Assembly (NCBI RefSeq): GCF_020564355.1
Contig: NZ_JAJCRR010000005.1
Coordinates: forward strand, 186,001 to 250,000
Length of the DNA stretch: 64,000 bases
From: Lachnospira pectinoschiza
GTDB lineage: Bacteria > Bacillota > Clostridia > Lachnospirales > Lachnospiraceae
Reading direction: 5' to 3'
Shown here piece by piece: positions 29,894 through 39,894 of this stretch. Position 1 is the first letter of the stretch, and the number at the start of each line of letters is the position of its first letter. A program made the translations under genes and the position numbers. A model generated the notes under the pieces. It had not been told where the DNA came from. It was given only the letters and a program-made list of their open reading frames with translations, and ran no database searches.

Positions 29894-31099
29894 ATGAAAA
29901 AGACTAGTTATTGTAAATGTTTTCCAGAACTGGATGATAAAGAACTTGATGAAAAGTATGCGTTAATTAGTCATGCTATACAATTAGAAAACAAACCAGA
30001 GGCTAAAAATTACATAGATATTTTAAAGAAAAACGGGATTAATATTAACTTATATCCAACGAAAAAGATATTTAATGAACAAAATAATATTGTTTTTGAA
30101 ACAAATGAAACAAAATTTACATTTATAGATTTGTTTGCAGGAATTGGCGGATTCAGAATCGCAATGCAATCAGTTGGCGGACAATGCGTGTTTTCGAGTG
30201 AGTGGGATGAAGCTGCCAAAGAAACATATTTTGATAATTATGGTGAAGTACCTTTTGGAGATATAACGAAGCCTGAAATCAAGGCTCTTATTCCAGAAAA
30301 ATTTGATGTGCTTTGCGCCGGATTTCCGTGTCAGCCATTTAGTAATGCAGGTTTAAAAAAAGGGATTGAGGATACACGCGGTACTTTGTTTTATCATATA
30401 GCAGAAATATTAAGGGATCATCAGCCTAAAGCGGTTGTGTTAGAAAATGTCAGGGGATTAATAAGCAATGATAAAGGAAAAACGATTCAAACAGTACTTA
30501 GGACAATCACAGGAATGGGATATAAATGTAATATTCCTCAAGAGTTAATTGAGAATGGACCCATTACAAAGTTAAAAGCAGAATGTTCAAAAATGGTTCT
30601 GAGTGCAAAAGATTATGGAGTTCCTCAAAATCGTCCAAGAATTTTTATTGTATTATGGCGAGAAGATGTTAACATAACAAATTTTGTTTATCCTTCACCT
30701 ATGAAAACAAAAACTAGAGTGGGAGATATTTTGGAAGCAAATGTTCCAGAATCATTTACGATTTCAGATAAATTATGGGAAGGTCATCAGAGAAGAAAAA
30801 GTGAACATGAGCAAAAAGGAAATGGATTTGGATATAGCATGTTTAATGAAGAATCAGAATTTACAAGCACAATTTCCCGTAGGTATTACAAAGATGGAAG
30901 TGAAATTCTGATAGAACAGAAGGGAAAAAATCCACGAAAGCTGACACCGAGAGAAGCGGCTAATCTTCAGGGATTTCCGGAAGAGTTTAAATTGCCTTCC
31001 TCAAATGTCAAGGCATATCAGCAATTTGGAAATAGCGTTGCGGTGCCGGTTGTAAAAAAAGTTTCTGAGCAAGTAGTAGAGCAGATTCTGGAGGTGTAA
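29894..31099 (+). CDS. DNA (cytosine-5) methyltransferase
   Basis: 401 residues. Motif I 'FAGIGGFR' (81-88), catalytic 'GFPCQPFS' with Cys146, 'ENV' at 184-186, 'PQNRPRIFIV' (motif VIII), 'RKLTPREAANLQGFPEEF' (motif IX) and 'YQQFGNSVAVPVV' (motif X) are all present, so the enzyme should be active. An ~75-residue N-terminal extension precedes motif I. It should protect host DNA against the McrB/DUF2357 nuclease encoded 2 bp downstream. Recognition sequence not predictable. Confidence 0.92.
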   Translation: MKKTSYCKCFPELDDKELDEKYALISHAIQLENKPEAKNYIDILKKNGININLYPTKKIFNEQNNIVFETNETKFTFIDLFAGIGGFRIAMQSVGGQCVFSSEWDEAAKETYFDNYGEVPFGDITKPEIKALIPEKFDVLCAGFPCQPFSNAGLKKGIEDTRGTLFYHIAEILRDHQPKAVVLENVRGLISNDKGKTIQTVLRTITGMGYKCNIPQELIENGPITKLKAECSKMVLSAKDYGVPQNRPRIFIVLWREDVNITNFVYPSPMKTKTRVGDILEANVPESFTISDKLWEGHQRRKSEHEQKGNGFGYSMFNEESEFTSTISRRYYKDGSEILIEQKGKNPRKLTPREAANLQGFPEEFKLPSSNVKAYQQFGNSVAVPVVKKVSEQVVEQILEV

Positions 31100-31100
31100 A

Positions 31101-33212
31101 ATGTTTGCAGATTTATTATTAGAAGAAATACAGCCTGGAGAAATAGATGTAAAAAATATTCCGGATATAGAATTAACAGAATCCTTAGAATATGATTTGC
31201 AAAAAATGTTGGAAGAGGAAGAGGGAAGTTTTTCTAAAGTATCCAATAAAACATCGGTTGTGCAAACGGATAAAAATTATGTTTTCTTTTCCAATCAATG
31301 GCTATATTTGGCTGTTTTGTGCAAAAAATATGCGGAGTCATTAAAACCATATGGTGATTTTTTTGATAACAAGCTACGAGGAAATCAACATGTAATGAGT
31401 GCACTCGTAAAGAAGGATTTTACAGATGCTGATTGGATTGAATTGATCCCAGAACAAGTAGACAGGGAGAGAATGATAAAATTTATTGAAGCAGATAGTA
31501 CATACAGACCAGGAAAAGCATTGTTGAATGGAGATAAAGCTAGATCGATAAAGGATATTTTTGGCTCATGTATATTGAAAAAAATAGCAGTTCCGGATGC
31601 ATCTTCAGCATATTTAGGTAATTTGATATATTATTTAGCGAAGAGACCGGACTTATATGATAGACTTGAGAAAGAAGTTACACTTCAGATAGGAAATGTT
31701 GGAAACGCGAAAAAACTATCGAGGATAACGAAGGATTGTGCAAGACAGATTATTGATGTAATTTACAATATTGATAAGTTTGAAAAAATAAAATCTCTTC
31801 TGGAGGTTAATGAAAAAAATATAAAAGTTAATATTTCCAAAACAGGAAAATTACTACCTGCGGGGAATTTTTTAAGGTACTTGTTTGCAAGGCCCAATTC
31901 TGACTTGTATGCAGGAGATAAAGCCAGAGTTTTTGTTGACAAGGAGTACATTATTTCTTTTGAAACAGAAAATGTTGAATGCAGGCTTACCACGGAGTGG
32001 GTTGATTCGGAAATAGCAGAAGGTGGAAATGGAAATTATTTAAAAGCATTGATTGCTATTGTTAATGAATACTACAAGGAAAATATTGAAATAAAAACAA
32101 TATTAGGTGAGAGGTATTTGTATATGATTAAAGAAAAATTTGAATTACAGGATTTGCCGGAAGTGTTAAAAACAGATTTTGCCAGAAGATACATTACCTC
32201 TTTACTGGCGAAACCTTTTGTGATATTGACGGGTAATAGCGGAACTGGTAAAACACGTATTTCAAAGCAATTTGCAGAATATCTGGAATGGAAATCCGAT
32301 GATGGCAAGAAAAATTGGGTAATAATTCCTGTTGGGGCTGATTGGACTGATAATACAAAAATCTTAGGGTACTATAATCCGCTGGCTGAAGATGGAAAAG
32401 GAAAATATGAAAAGACCAAGATTGTAGAATTAATAGAAGAAGCCAATAGGCATAAAGAGATTCCATATTTTGTAATATTGGATGAAATGAATTTGAGTCA
32501 TGTAGAACGATACTTTTCTGATTTCTTGAGTCATATGGAGACTCCGGATACACCATTCGAATTAGAAGGTTATACAGGAAGATTAGATTACCCAGAAAAT
32601 ATGTTTGTTGTTGGAACCGTTAATATTGATGAGACAACCTATATGTTTAGTCCGAAGGTATTGGACAGAGCAAATGTTATAGAGTTTAAGCCTCAAAAAG
32701 AGGACGTATTTAAGGTATTCAGTGCTGCAGGAACTGTAGGTAAAATGGTACCTGTGAATGATGGAAGTGCACAAGCTTTTTTGAAATTGGCTAAGGAAAT
32801 ACGTACTGGAAAATTTGCTGTTGATGAAGATTTAACACATTATTACACAGATGTTGATGGAGATTTTACAGGAAGTAATTTAGATTATGTAGAAGGTGTA
32901 TTCTCTGACATATATGAAATTGTACAAAAATATGATTTTGAATTTGCATTTAGAACTGTTAAAGAAATCCGAAATTATATTGCAGCAGCATATGAATTGC
33001 TTGAAAAAACAGAATTTAATCTGAATCAAATAATTGACGAGCAATTACTCCAAAAAATATTGCCTAAAATTCATGGTAATAAGAAAGAAATTGGGCAGAT
33101 GTTGGATGAGTTAACAGGATTGTGTGATAAATATAGTCTGGTGTTGAGCAAAAAGAAAATTGAGCAGATGAAAGGAAAACTTGCAAAGGTGCAGTATGCA
33201 AGTTTTATCTAA
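31101..33212 (+). CDS. McrB-like AAA+ NTPase of a LlaJI/BsuMI-type restriction system
   Basis: 703 residues. The N-terminal ~350 residues are a family-specific, probably DNA-recognising region. The AAA+ module starts at about 355: Walker A 'TGNSGTGKT' (about 375), 'PVGADWTDNTKILGYYNPL', Walker B 'YFVILDEMNLSHVERYFSDFLSHMET' (about 455), and a sensor region 'VVGTVNIDETTYMFSPKVLDRANVIEF'. McrB-type proteins are GTP-driven translocating rings that work with an McrC-like nuclease. It starts 1 bp after the methyltransferase stop, with GGAGGTG inside the end of that gene, indicating translational coupling. Confidence 0.85.
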   Translation: MFADLLLEEIQPGEIDVKNIPDIELTESLEYDLQKMLEEEEGSFSKVSNKTSVVQTDKNYVFFSNQWLYLAVLCKKYAESLKPYGDFFDNKLRGNQHVMSALVKKDFTDADWIELIPEQVDRERMIKFIEADSTYRPGKALLNGDKARSIKDIFGSCILKKIAVPDASSAYLGNLIYYLAKRPDLYDRLEKEVTLQIGNVGNAKKLSRITKDCARQIIDVIYNIDKFEKIKSLLEVNEKNIKVNISKTGKLLPAGNFLRYLFARPNSDLYAGDKARVFVDKEYIISFETENVECRLTTEWVDSEIAEGGNGNYLKALIAIVNEYYKENIEIKTILGERYLYMIKEKFELQDLPEVLKTDFARRYITSLLAKPFVILTGNSGTGKTRISKQFAEYLEWKSDDGKKNWVIIPVGADWTDNTKILGYYNPLAEDGKGKYEKTKIVELIEEANRHKEIPYFVILDEMNLSHVERYFSDFLSHMETPDTPFELEGYTGRLDYPENMFVVGTVNIDETTYMFSPKVLDRANVIEFKPQKEDVFKVFSAAGTVGKMVPVNDGSAQAFLKLAKEIRTGKFAVDEDLTHYYTDVDGDFTGSNLDYVEGVFSDIYEIVQKYDFEFAFRTVKEIRNYIAAAYELLEKTEFNLNQIIDEQLLQKILPKIHGNKKEIGQMLDELTGLCDKYSLVLSKKKIEQMKGKLAKVQYASFI

Positions 33213-33221
33213 GGTAGAATT

Positions 33222-35675
33222 ATGATAGGTGCGGTTTGTTTTAAGGTTACAAATGAATATGAAGTAAGAATTTATATGGTTGGAACATATGAACAAATTG
33301 ACTGGACAAATCCGTCACCATGCGTTCTGGGAGAAAACTATACTTGCTATGCTTTGAAAAATGAAGAGGCCGGTAACGCAATTCAGATAGTTGCTGGTCT
33401 GAATGGTCAGTATATGCTGCGTTTATTTGAAACAAAACGATATATATTGCGTCTTGTGTATGAGGAGAATTTAGATATAGAGGTGCCAAGATTTCAGAAT
33501 GAAAATAATAAATTTCTGAAATTGGAAAAAGATAAAGATTATATTACATTCCAGTTTGTTAATTATCTGGGATATTCAAGGATAAATTTTACTCATGATA
33601 ACTGTGGGCAGCAGATTTTTTTTGAAATAGCTCCAGAAAAAATGAATTATGAAGAAGACTATATTGTGTTGACAGAAGCAATAGCACAGGTTTGTTCGGA
33701 ATTATTATTGGAGTATTCTGGATTAACATCAAACTTGTTTGAACAATCAGAAGAAGAGCATAGGACTATATTAGAACAATTTATTTTTCTCAGGCAGTTT
33801 TGTTACGGCAATAACTTATTTAGTGTGTTTGAAGCAATTAAGAGAAATCCAGATCGTGTACTTAGTTCGGATGAAATTTATAAACCGATTGGGTGCGGAA
33901 TTCCGTCACAGAAATTCTATACACATCCGTTCTCATATGGTAAGGGATGGCAAAAAACTAAGAGGGCAGATGGGACATTTAGTATTGTGCCACAAATGAT
34001 ATCCGTGACACAAAAACAAGACAGCATAGATACGCCGGCTAATCGTTTTGTAAAATATGCGTTAGAAAAGTTTGATTCGGTTTGTTTGGAATTGATGAAC
34101 TCTTTGGACGCAGCGGGTGGGGTAAAACAGGCGGAATGTCTATCAGAAGCAAAAGCTATCCACAATATGCTGGATGAAATATTCAATGATGGATTTTTTG
34201 ACGAAATTGGAAAATTAGATATTATGCCACAAAATAATCAGGTATTACAGAAAAGAGAAGGGTACTCCCAGATTTTTTCTGCGTACTCGATGATTGATTT
34301 GGCTCTACGATTGAATTGGAGTGGACATGATGATGTATATGAAGGAGAGTCAAAAAATGTGGCACTTCTTTATGAATATTGGCTGTTTTTTGAACTATAT
34401 AAAATTATTGATTCCATTGATGGCTGTAAAAAAGTGTATTTAAAAGACGATGATTTTTTAACGGTAAGTGATGGAGGGATAACAATTTCGTTACAGGAAG
34501 GAAAGAAGTCAAGGCAATCATTTGTCATAGAACGATTGCATACAAAGATTAATTTATATTATAATCGAACATTTTCCAGAAAGGAATTTAAAACCACTTT
34601 ATATGAAGGATCATATTCTAGACCGTTCAGACCGGATTATACTATTGCAATTTTTCCGGATTCTTATGTTAAAGGATGCAATAATGGAGAAAATGAGGCG
34701 GTCAAAAATGGAGCAGTAAGTTATATACATTTTGATGCAAAATATCGTGTAACAGATCTGACTTCGTTGGTTGGGAAACGAACAGATGAATATGAAGAAA
34801 TAGAATTTGCAGAAGATAAGACAGATGCGGTAATGAATACCTATAAACGTGGTGATTTGTTAAAGATGCATACATATAATGATGCGATAAGACGAACAAT
34901 TGGTAGTTATATTTTGTATCCGGGAAAAGGCGATAGTGAAGATACAAGAGGGGTATCGTATAAATTATATGACGAAATTTTGCCAGGTGTAGGTGCTTTC
35001 GCAATCAGACCAAGCATAGATGAAGCTGGGGAAAATGAGTTAAGAAATTTCATTACAGAGTTGCTGGAATCCAAAGGTGCATTGTATTCAAGATTAAACC
35101 GAATGAAACAGTATACGGAGATGGTATTAAGAGAGCCTTCGGTATCTTTGTTAAACACTGCAGGTTATCAAATTGGAAAAAAGGATGAGAATGCACAAAA
35201 GGGAATACGATGTGTATTAGGATATATACGTGCTTTGAAGGAAGATGATTATTACTATTCACTTGTAGAAAATAATTTGTTATTTACTGGGGCGGAATTC
35301 CTTTTTTATTTTTATGCTATAAAAGATTCATATGTTTATTCACATCATCCGGATATTTTTAAGACTAAAAGATTTTGTTTCTATAAAAATTCTATTATGG
35401 ATACAAAAAAGTATATTCTTGAGCAAACTATATGTGAAATTGAATCAAATGAGTTAATTTCGAAGAAAGAACTTGTGGAAAGATTAAATGTGCAAGGGTA
35501 TAAGACAAATGAAAGGAATCATCACGCAGATTTCTATTATGTACTAAAGGTTAAAGTTATCGGTAATATGTGCGATTTAAAAGAAATTGGGGTGGATGAG
35601 ATTAGTTTGCAAAATGGTAATGATGCTTATAGCCCGCATTCACCTAAAATTTTTTACATGGAAGATCTAAGCTAG
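33222..35675 (+). CDS. DUF2357 / McrC-like nuclease subunit
   Basis: 817 residues. A beta-rich N-terminus is followed by a DUF2357-like middle ('TPANRFVKYALEKFDSVC', then 'LLYEYWLFFELYKII'). A PD-(D/E)xK-like nuclease core follows: 'RPDYTIAIF' supplies the Asp and 'YIHFDAKYRV' the D-x-K at about residue 500. This is the partner of McrB-type NTPases in LlaJI and BsuMI systems. The gene lies 9 bp after the AAA+ gene. The extra C-terminal ~130 residues ('SKKELVERLNVQGYKTNERNHHADFYYV') look like a winged-helix-like tail. Confidence 0.75.
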   Translation: MIGAVCFKVTNEYEVRIYMVGTYEQIDWTNPSPCVLGENYTCYALKNEEAGNAIQIVAGLNGQYMLRLFETKRYILRLVYEENLDIEVPRFQNENNKFLKLEKDKDYITFQFVNYLGYSRINFTHDNCGQQIFFEIAPEKMNYEEDYIVLTEAIAQVCSELLLEYSGLTSNLFEQSEEEHRTILEQFIFLRQFCYGNNLFSVFEAIKRNPDRVLSSDEIYKPIGCGIPSQKFYTHPFSYGKGWQKTKRADGTFSIVPQMISVTQKQDSIDTPANRFVKYALEKFDSVCLELMNSLDAAGGVKQAECLSEAKAIHNMLDEIFNDGFFDEIGKLDIMPQNNQVLQKREGYSQIFSAYSMIDLALRLNWSGHDDVYEGESKNVALLYEYWLFFELYKIIDSIDGCKKVYLKDDDFLTVSDGGITISLQEGKKSRQSFVIERLHTKINLYYNRTFSRKEFKTTLYEGSYSRPFRPDYTIAIFPDSYVKGCNNGENEAVKNGAVSYIHFDAKYRVTDLTSLVGKRTDEYEEIEFAEDKTDAVMNTYKRGDLLKMHTYNDAIRRTIGSYILYPGKGDSEDTRGVSYKLYDEILPGVGAFAIRPSIDEAGENELRNFITELLESKGALYSRLNRMKQYTEMVLREPSVSLLNTAGYQIGKKDENAQKGIRCVLGYIRALKEDDYYYSLVENNLLFTGAEFLFYFYAIKDSYVYSHHPDIFKTKRFCFYKNSIMDTKKYILEQTICEIESNELISKKELVERLNVQGYKTNERNHHADFYYVLKVKVIGNMCDLKEIGVDEISLQNGNDAYSPHSPKIFYMEDLS

Positions 35676-35688
35676 ACGGAGAAGTATA

Positions 35689-36135
35689 ATGGCAGATGTT
35701 TTAACAAAAGAACAACGACATAAAAACATGAAAAATATCCGTGGAACGGATACTAAAATCGAAATTATACTTAGAAAAGCTTTGTGGGCAAAAGGATATA
35801 GGTATCGGAAAAATTATAGTAAGTTACCGGGTAAGCCAGATATTGTTCTGACAAAATATAAGATAGCCATTTTCTGCGATGGAGAATTTTTTCACGGAAA
35901 GGACTGGGAAGTATTAAAACCCAGGTTGGAGAAGAGTAATAACAGTGAGTTTTGGATAAGTAAGATATCACGCAACAGAGAGAGGGATGACGAAGTAAAC
36001 AAGAGATTATTATTTGAAGGATGGACCGTAATCCGATTTTGGGGTGATGATATAAAGAAGCATACGGATGAGTGTGTGAAGGTAATAGAAGAGGCGATTT
36101 TTGATGAAACAATCATGAACGATGATATAAACTAA
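35689..36135 (+). CDS. Very short patch repair (Vsr)-like endonuclease
   Basis: 148 residues. The Vsr pattern is clear: 'MKNIRGTDTKIEIILRKALWAKGYRYRKN', 'LPGKPDIVLTKYKIAIFCDGEFFHGKDW' and 'KISRNRERDDEVNKRLLFEGWTVIRFW'. The Asp in 'KPDIV' corresponds to the catalytic Asp. The His-rich 'FWHHHHC' segment of E. coli Vsr is 'FFHGKDW', so only one of the usual His residues is kept; this form also occurs in Vsr-like nucleases outside the mismatch-repair group. Vsr normally corrects T:G mismatches from deaminated 5-methylcytosine, which fits the C5 methyltransferase of the same cluster. It may alternatively be a second restriction nuclease. Confidence 0.8.
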   Translation: MADVLTKEQRHKNMKNIRGTDTKIEIILRKALWAKGYRYRKNYSKLPGKPDIVLTKYKIAIFCDGEFFHGKDWEVLKPRLEKSNNSEFWISKISRNRERDDEVNKRLLFEGWTVIRFWGDDIKKHTDECVKVIEEAIFDETIMNDDIN

Positions 36136-36199
36136 CTGAATATATAAAAAAGAGCAATAGTTCTGGGAGAAGAAGTAATCAAAAAGAGAATATCTGCAG

Positions 36200-36242
36200 G
36201 AAGATAGAAAAATATTTTCAAAATTAAAATTCAGCTATCTTC
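36200..36242. promoter_or_regulatory. Inverted repeat in the gap before the methyltransferase/GHKL operon
   Basis: GAAGATAG (36200-36207) and CTATCTTC (36235-36242) are exact inverted copies 27 bp apart. The 195 bp gap is the only sizeable one between 29894 and 42622, so it probably holds the promoter of the downstream operon; TATAGAAT near 36252 is a possible -10. The repeat may be an operator or an end of the preceding transcript, although no T tract follows directly. Confidence 0.4.
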
Positions 36243-36330
36243 ATTGTAGTATAGAATACTAAGTTTGAAATACCACTTAGGCAGATATGGCTCCTGAGTG
36301 AGGAGAAATGGAGAAAGTGAAGAGACATTT

Positions 36331-37746
36331 ATGAACAAGAAGTGCCAGGTATTTACGCCTGAAAATTATGTAAGAGAATTACTAGATAGTGTAGGTTATA
36401 CGCACAATTTATACGGAAAAAGAATACTAGAGAATTCTTGCGGCGATGGTAATATCCTGGTCGCAGTAGTTCAAAGGTATATTGATGATTGTCGTGAGAA
36501 TGGCATGTCCAGAACAAAAATTAAAAATGGCTTAGCGAAAGATATATATGGAATTGAAATTGATAAAGAACAGTATGAAAAATGTATTAACAATTTGAAT
36601 GATGTATTGAAGCGTAATAATATTGGCAATGTTGATTGGAAAATAGTAAATGAGGACTATTTAAAATGGAATTCAATTACAAAGTTTCAATATATTGTGG
36701 GGAATCCGCCATATATAACATATAGTGAATTGAAAGAGGAAGAACAGTTATTTGTTAAGGGTAATTTTGAAACATGTGTTAAAGGGAAATTTGATTATTG
36801 TTATGCATTCATAGAGAAAAGTATCAAATCGTTAGCAAATGACGGAAAAATGTCTTATCTTATTCCAAGTAGTATTTATAAGACTGTGTTTGGAAATAAC
36901 TTAAGAACTTTTATGTGTCCCTATATTACAAAAATAAAGGATTATAAGCAAGTTAAAATATTTGATAAAGCATTAGTTAAATCATCCATAATGGTGTTAG
37001 ATAAACAACGTCAAAATGATGTTTTGCGTTATCATGATATGAGTATGGAAACGGAAATGGAGATACCTATTGAACGATTAGAAGAAAAGTGGTTTTTCGC
37101 AGAAGAGAACGAAGAAGGACAACATCGTTTTGGAGATTATTTTAAGGTATCACATGTTGTAGCAACATTGCTGAATAAAGCATATGTATTGCCAGATGGA
37201 GCATATACCGAAGTGGATGATGGTTATGTTTGCGGTAATCACACGATTGAAAGAGCAGTAGTCAGAAGTACTGAAACACCTCGAACATTGAGATATAACA
37301 AGCATGAGAAAATTATTTTTCCATACACATATGATGAAAATGGGTTAGTACGTTTTGAAGATGGTGAGTTTGAACAATTATATCCGGAAGCGGCAGCATA
37401 TCTTAATGAGTTACGTAGGGATTTAGATAAAAGAAAAAGCGATAAAAATGCCAAATGGTATGAATATGGACGCTCGCAGGCGTTGAGTGGTTTAAATAGC
37501 CAGAAACTATTAATTTCAACGGTTGTAACAAATGATGTGGATGTATATGAATTAGAACAAGAATGTATACCATATGCAGGAATGTATATCGTGGAAAAGG
37601 AAGATAATAATGGATATACATTGCAGAATGCAGCTGAAATACTTAGAAGTGAAGAATTTAAAGAGTATGTTTTTAAAGTAGGTATACCTATAAGTGGTAA
37701 GTCAGTAAGAATTACGTCAAAGGATGTTGAAAATTATATGTTTTAG
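36331..37746 (+). CDS. N6-adenine DNA methyltransferase (Eco57I/TaqI-like class)
   Basis: About 471 residues from ATG 36331, where the family opening 'CQVFTPENYVRELLDSVGY' begins; a GTG at 36298 in the same frame lacks support. Motif I is 'ILENSCGDGNILVAVV' (about 34-49), with Asn-Ser-Cys in place of Pro-Ala-Cys. Motif IV 'YIVGNPPYITYSEL' at about 118-131 contains the catalytic NPPY of adenine-N6 enzymes. The C-terminal ~200 residues look like a target recognition domain ('YVCGNHTIERAVV', 'KIIFPYTYDENG'). No nuclease domain is fused. Its stop codon TAG overlaps the AGGAGG of the next gene, so translation of the two is coupled. Confidence 0.85.
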   Translation: MNKKCQVFTPENYVRELLDSVGYTHNLYGKRILENSCGDGNILVAVVQRYIDDCRENGMSRTKIKNGLAKDIYGIEIDKEQYEKCINNLNDVLKRNNIGNVDWKIVNEDYLKWNSITKFQYIVGNPPYITYSELKEEEQLFVKGNFETCVKGKFDYCYAFIEKSIKSLANDGKMSYLIPSSIYKTVFGNNLRTFMCPYITKIKDYKQVKIFDKALVKSSIMVLDKQRQNDVLRYHDMSMETEMEIPIERLEEKWFFAEENEEGQHRFGDYFKVSHVVATLLNKAYVLPDGAYTEVDDGYVCGNHTIERAVVRSTETPRTLRYNKHEKIIFPYTYDENGLVRFEDGEFEQLYPEAAAYLNELRRDLDKRKSDKNAKWYEYGRSQALSGLNSQKLLISTVVTNDVDVYELEQECIPYAGMYIVEKEDNNGYTLQNAAEILRSEEFKEYVFKVGIPISGKSVRITSKDVENYMF

Positions 37747-37758
37747 GAGGTGCAAGTG

Positions 37759-39894
37759 ATGGAAGAGTTGAAATATGTTATTGAAGATAGCACAATTGCA
37801 GAATTGTTGGGGGTACAAAATTTTTCTACGGATGAGGCGGCAATTCTTGAATTAGTTAAAAATGCATATGACGCAAATGCACTAAATCTAAAAATTATAT
37901 TCAGAAACAATGAGCTACAGTTTGTTGACAATGGCATTGGAATGAATGAGGAAGATATAAAAGAACATTGGATGCATATTGGAAAGAGTGATAAAAAATA
38001 TGAAATAGTAGATGAAAATAACAAAACGAGAATACAGGCGGGCTCTAAAGGAGTTGGAAGATTTGCTTTGTCTAGATTAGGCCGTAGTGTGTGTATGAAA
38101 TCAAAAAAACAAAAATCTGTAGGAGTCATATGGAAAACGGATTGGAATACTTCTGTTTTAGAAGAAAACTCTGCTGCTTGTGATAAGGGAACAGATATAA
38201 CCATTGTAGGTTTAAGGGAAAAATGGAATAAAAAGCGAATAGAGAATTTGTGTAAATATCTTGAAAAAACTTATTATGATACTTCAATGGAGATAAGAAT
38301 TATTGCTGATAAATATGACAAGATTGTTCCGGTACATTTTCCGAAAGCTGAAGCGGGGATCAACTGTCGAAGCAATATTGCTTTACAGTATAGCGATGGC
38401 GCTCTGACAACAACTGTAAAATCTGATGAATTTGAAAGTAGTGCATCAAGGTATTGTCCTGATGTTGATATAAAGAAATTTGAAATAAAGACAGATGTGA
38501 TCAAAGAATTAAAAGGAACAGAGATTGTTGAACTTGTAGATGATGATATTGACTCTGTTATAAAAGAATTGGGGGACTTTTCGGCTAATTTCTTTTTTAA
38601 TCTGACTTCTTCAAATGAGGATAAAGACAAATTTATGTATAAATATTTAGATACTCCACAGAATGTGGAGAGCGGGATAATATTATACAGGAATGCATTT
38701 AGCATATCTTCATATGAAGGAAAAAAGGACTGGCTTGGATTAGGTAAAAGATCGAGAAAATCACCTGCTGCGGCTTCACATCCATCAGGGGCATGGCGTG
38801 TGAGAGAAAATCAAATGGCTGGTTATGTTTTGATTGATAAAAAGGAAAATGCAGTCCTGCAAGATATGGCGAATAGACAAGGATTAGATGAGAATATTTA
38901 TTATCAATTATTTGTTGAAATTATACTGATTGGTATTAAAGAGTTTGAGAGATATAGACAGAACATTATAAGAAAAATTAATATAAAAAATCAACCGGAT
39001 GAGCAGAAGGCAACACCAGTATCAGATAGAGTCATTAGTAAGCCGTCATCTATAAATGAATTTACACGGGATGAAGCGAAACAATTAGCTGCTGAGATTA
39101 AAGGTTATAAAAAAGAAGGTAAGCAATATCAAAAAGATAAAGAAGCTGTGGAGGCAAGATATAAATATGATATTAGAATATTGAATGTATTAGCTACAAC
39201 AGGATTAAAAGCATCTTCAATTGCCCATGAAATGAAAAATGACAGGAATGCAATATTTGAAAATTACAATAACATTGTAGATGCGTTGAAGGAATATGGA
39301 ATGTGGGATGAACTTAATTCAGTAGATAAAACGCGAAAGTCGTATAAAAATGTACCATATTTGCTAAAAAACAATGATGTTGTTGGAAAAAAGCTGATAA
39401 CATTTATGGATACAATGTTGGAGGAGGTTGAAAAAAAGCAATTTGAAGCACATTATCAGAGTATTGCAGATATATTGGTTGCTAGTAAACAGGTATGGGA
39501 AAGAGATTATGCATGGCTAAGTATTGAAATTTTGATGGAAGAGGATATTATTTATCAGATTTCAGAAGATATACTGCAAGTTGTTTTTGATAATTTACTT
39601 TTGAATAGTGTACAGCAAAATGATAATACCCTAAAATTGAATGTGACAATAAATGTGGCAGAAATAAATGGTTTTCTAAAGATAAAATATAGTGATAATG
39701 GAAAGGGGCTTGACGATAAATACAAAACAAATCCTAGAAAAATATTAGAAGTACATGAAACAACGAGGGCAAATGGACATGGACTTGGTATGTGGATTGT
39801 AAATAATACTTGTATAATGTCAGGCGGTGAGATACAAAAAATAGAAGGAGAAGGTGGATTTTCCATCGAATTCACAATAGGAGGAAAATTGTAA
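37759..39894 (+). CDS. Double-GHKL ATPase: MORC/Hsp90-like N-terminus plus histidine-kinase-like C-terminus
   Basis: 711 residues from ATG 37759 (AGGAGG 8 nt upstream). N-terminal GHKL ATPase: N-box 'ILELVKNAYDAN' (Glu31, Asn35, Asp38), G1 'DNGIGM' (57-62), G2 'GSKGVGRFALSRLG' (95-108), as in Hsp90, MutL and MORC proteins. An S5-like transducer region probably follows (about 150-400). A coiled linker (about 435-475) leads to a histidine-kinase-like unit: H-box 'SSIAHEMKND' with His490, N-box 'VFDNLLLNSVQQN' (Asn616), G1 'YSDNGKGLDD' (Asp646) and G2 'GHGLGMWIVNN' (673). Both ATP sites look intact. No membrane span or sensor domain is seen. GHKL proteins of the MORC/paraMORC group are known to occur in restriction-modification operons. 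The fused kinase module and adjacent receiver gene suggest signalling. Confidence 0.8.
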   Translation: MEELKYVIEDSTIAELLGVQNFSTDEAAILELVKNAYDANALNLKIIFRNNELQFVDNGIGMNEEDIKEHWMHIGKSDKKYEIVDENNKTRIQAGSKGVGRFALSRLGRSVCMKSKKQKSVGVIWKTDWNTSVLEENSAACDKGTDITIVGLREKWNKKRIENLCKYLEKTYYDTSMEIRIIADKYDKIVPVHFPKAEAGINCRSNIALQYSDGALTTTVKSDEFESSASRYCPDVDIKKFEIKTDVIKELKGTEIVELVDDDIDSVIKELGDFSANFFFNLTSSNEDKDKFMYKYLDTPQNVESGIILYRNAFSISSYEGKKDWLGLGKRSRKSPAAASHPSGAWRVRENQMAGYVLIDKKENAVLQDMANRQGLDENIYYQLFVEIILIGIKEFERYRQNIIRKINIKNQPDEQKATPVSDRVISKPSSINEFTRDEAKQLAAEIKGYKKEGKQYQKDKEAVEARYKYDIRILNVLATTGLKASSIAHEMKNDRNAIFENYNNIVDALKEYGMWDELNSVDKTRKSYKNVPYLLKNNDVVGKKLITFMDTMLEEVEKKQFEAHYQSIADILVASKQVWERDYAWLSIEILMEEDIIYQISEDILQVVFDNLLLNSVQQNDNTLKLNVTINVAEINGFLKIKYSDNGKGLDDKYKTNPRKILEVHETTRANGHGLGMWIVNNTCIMSGGEIQKIEGEGGFSIEFTIGGKL

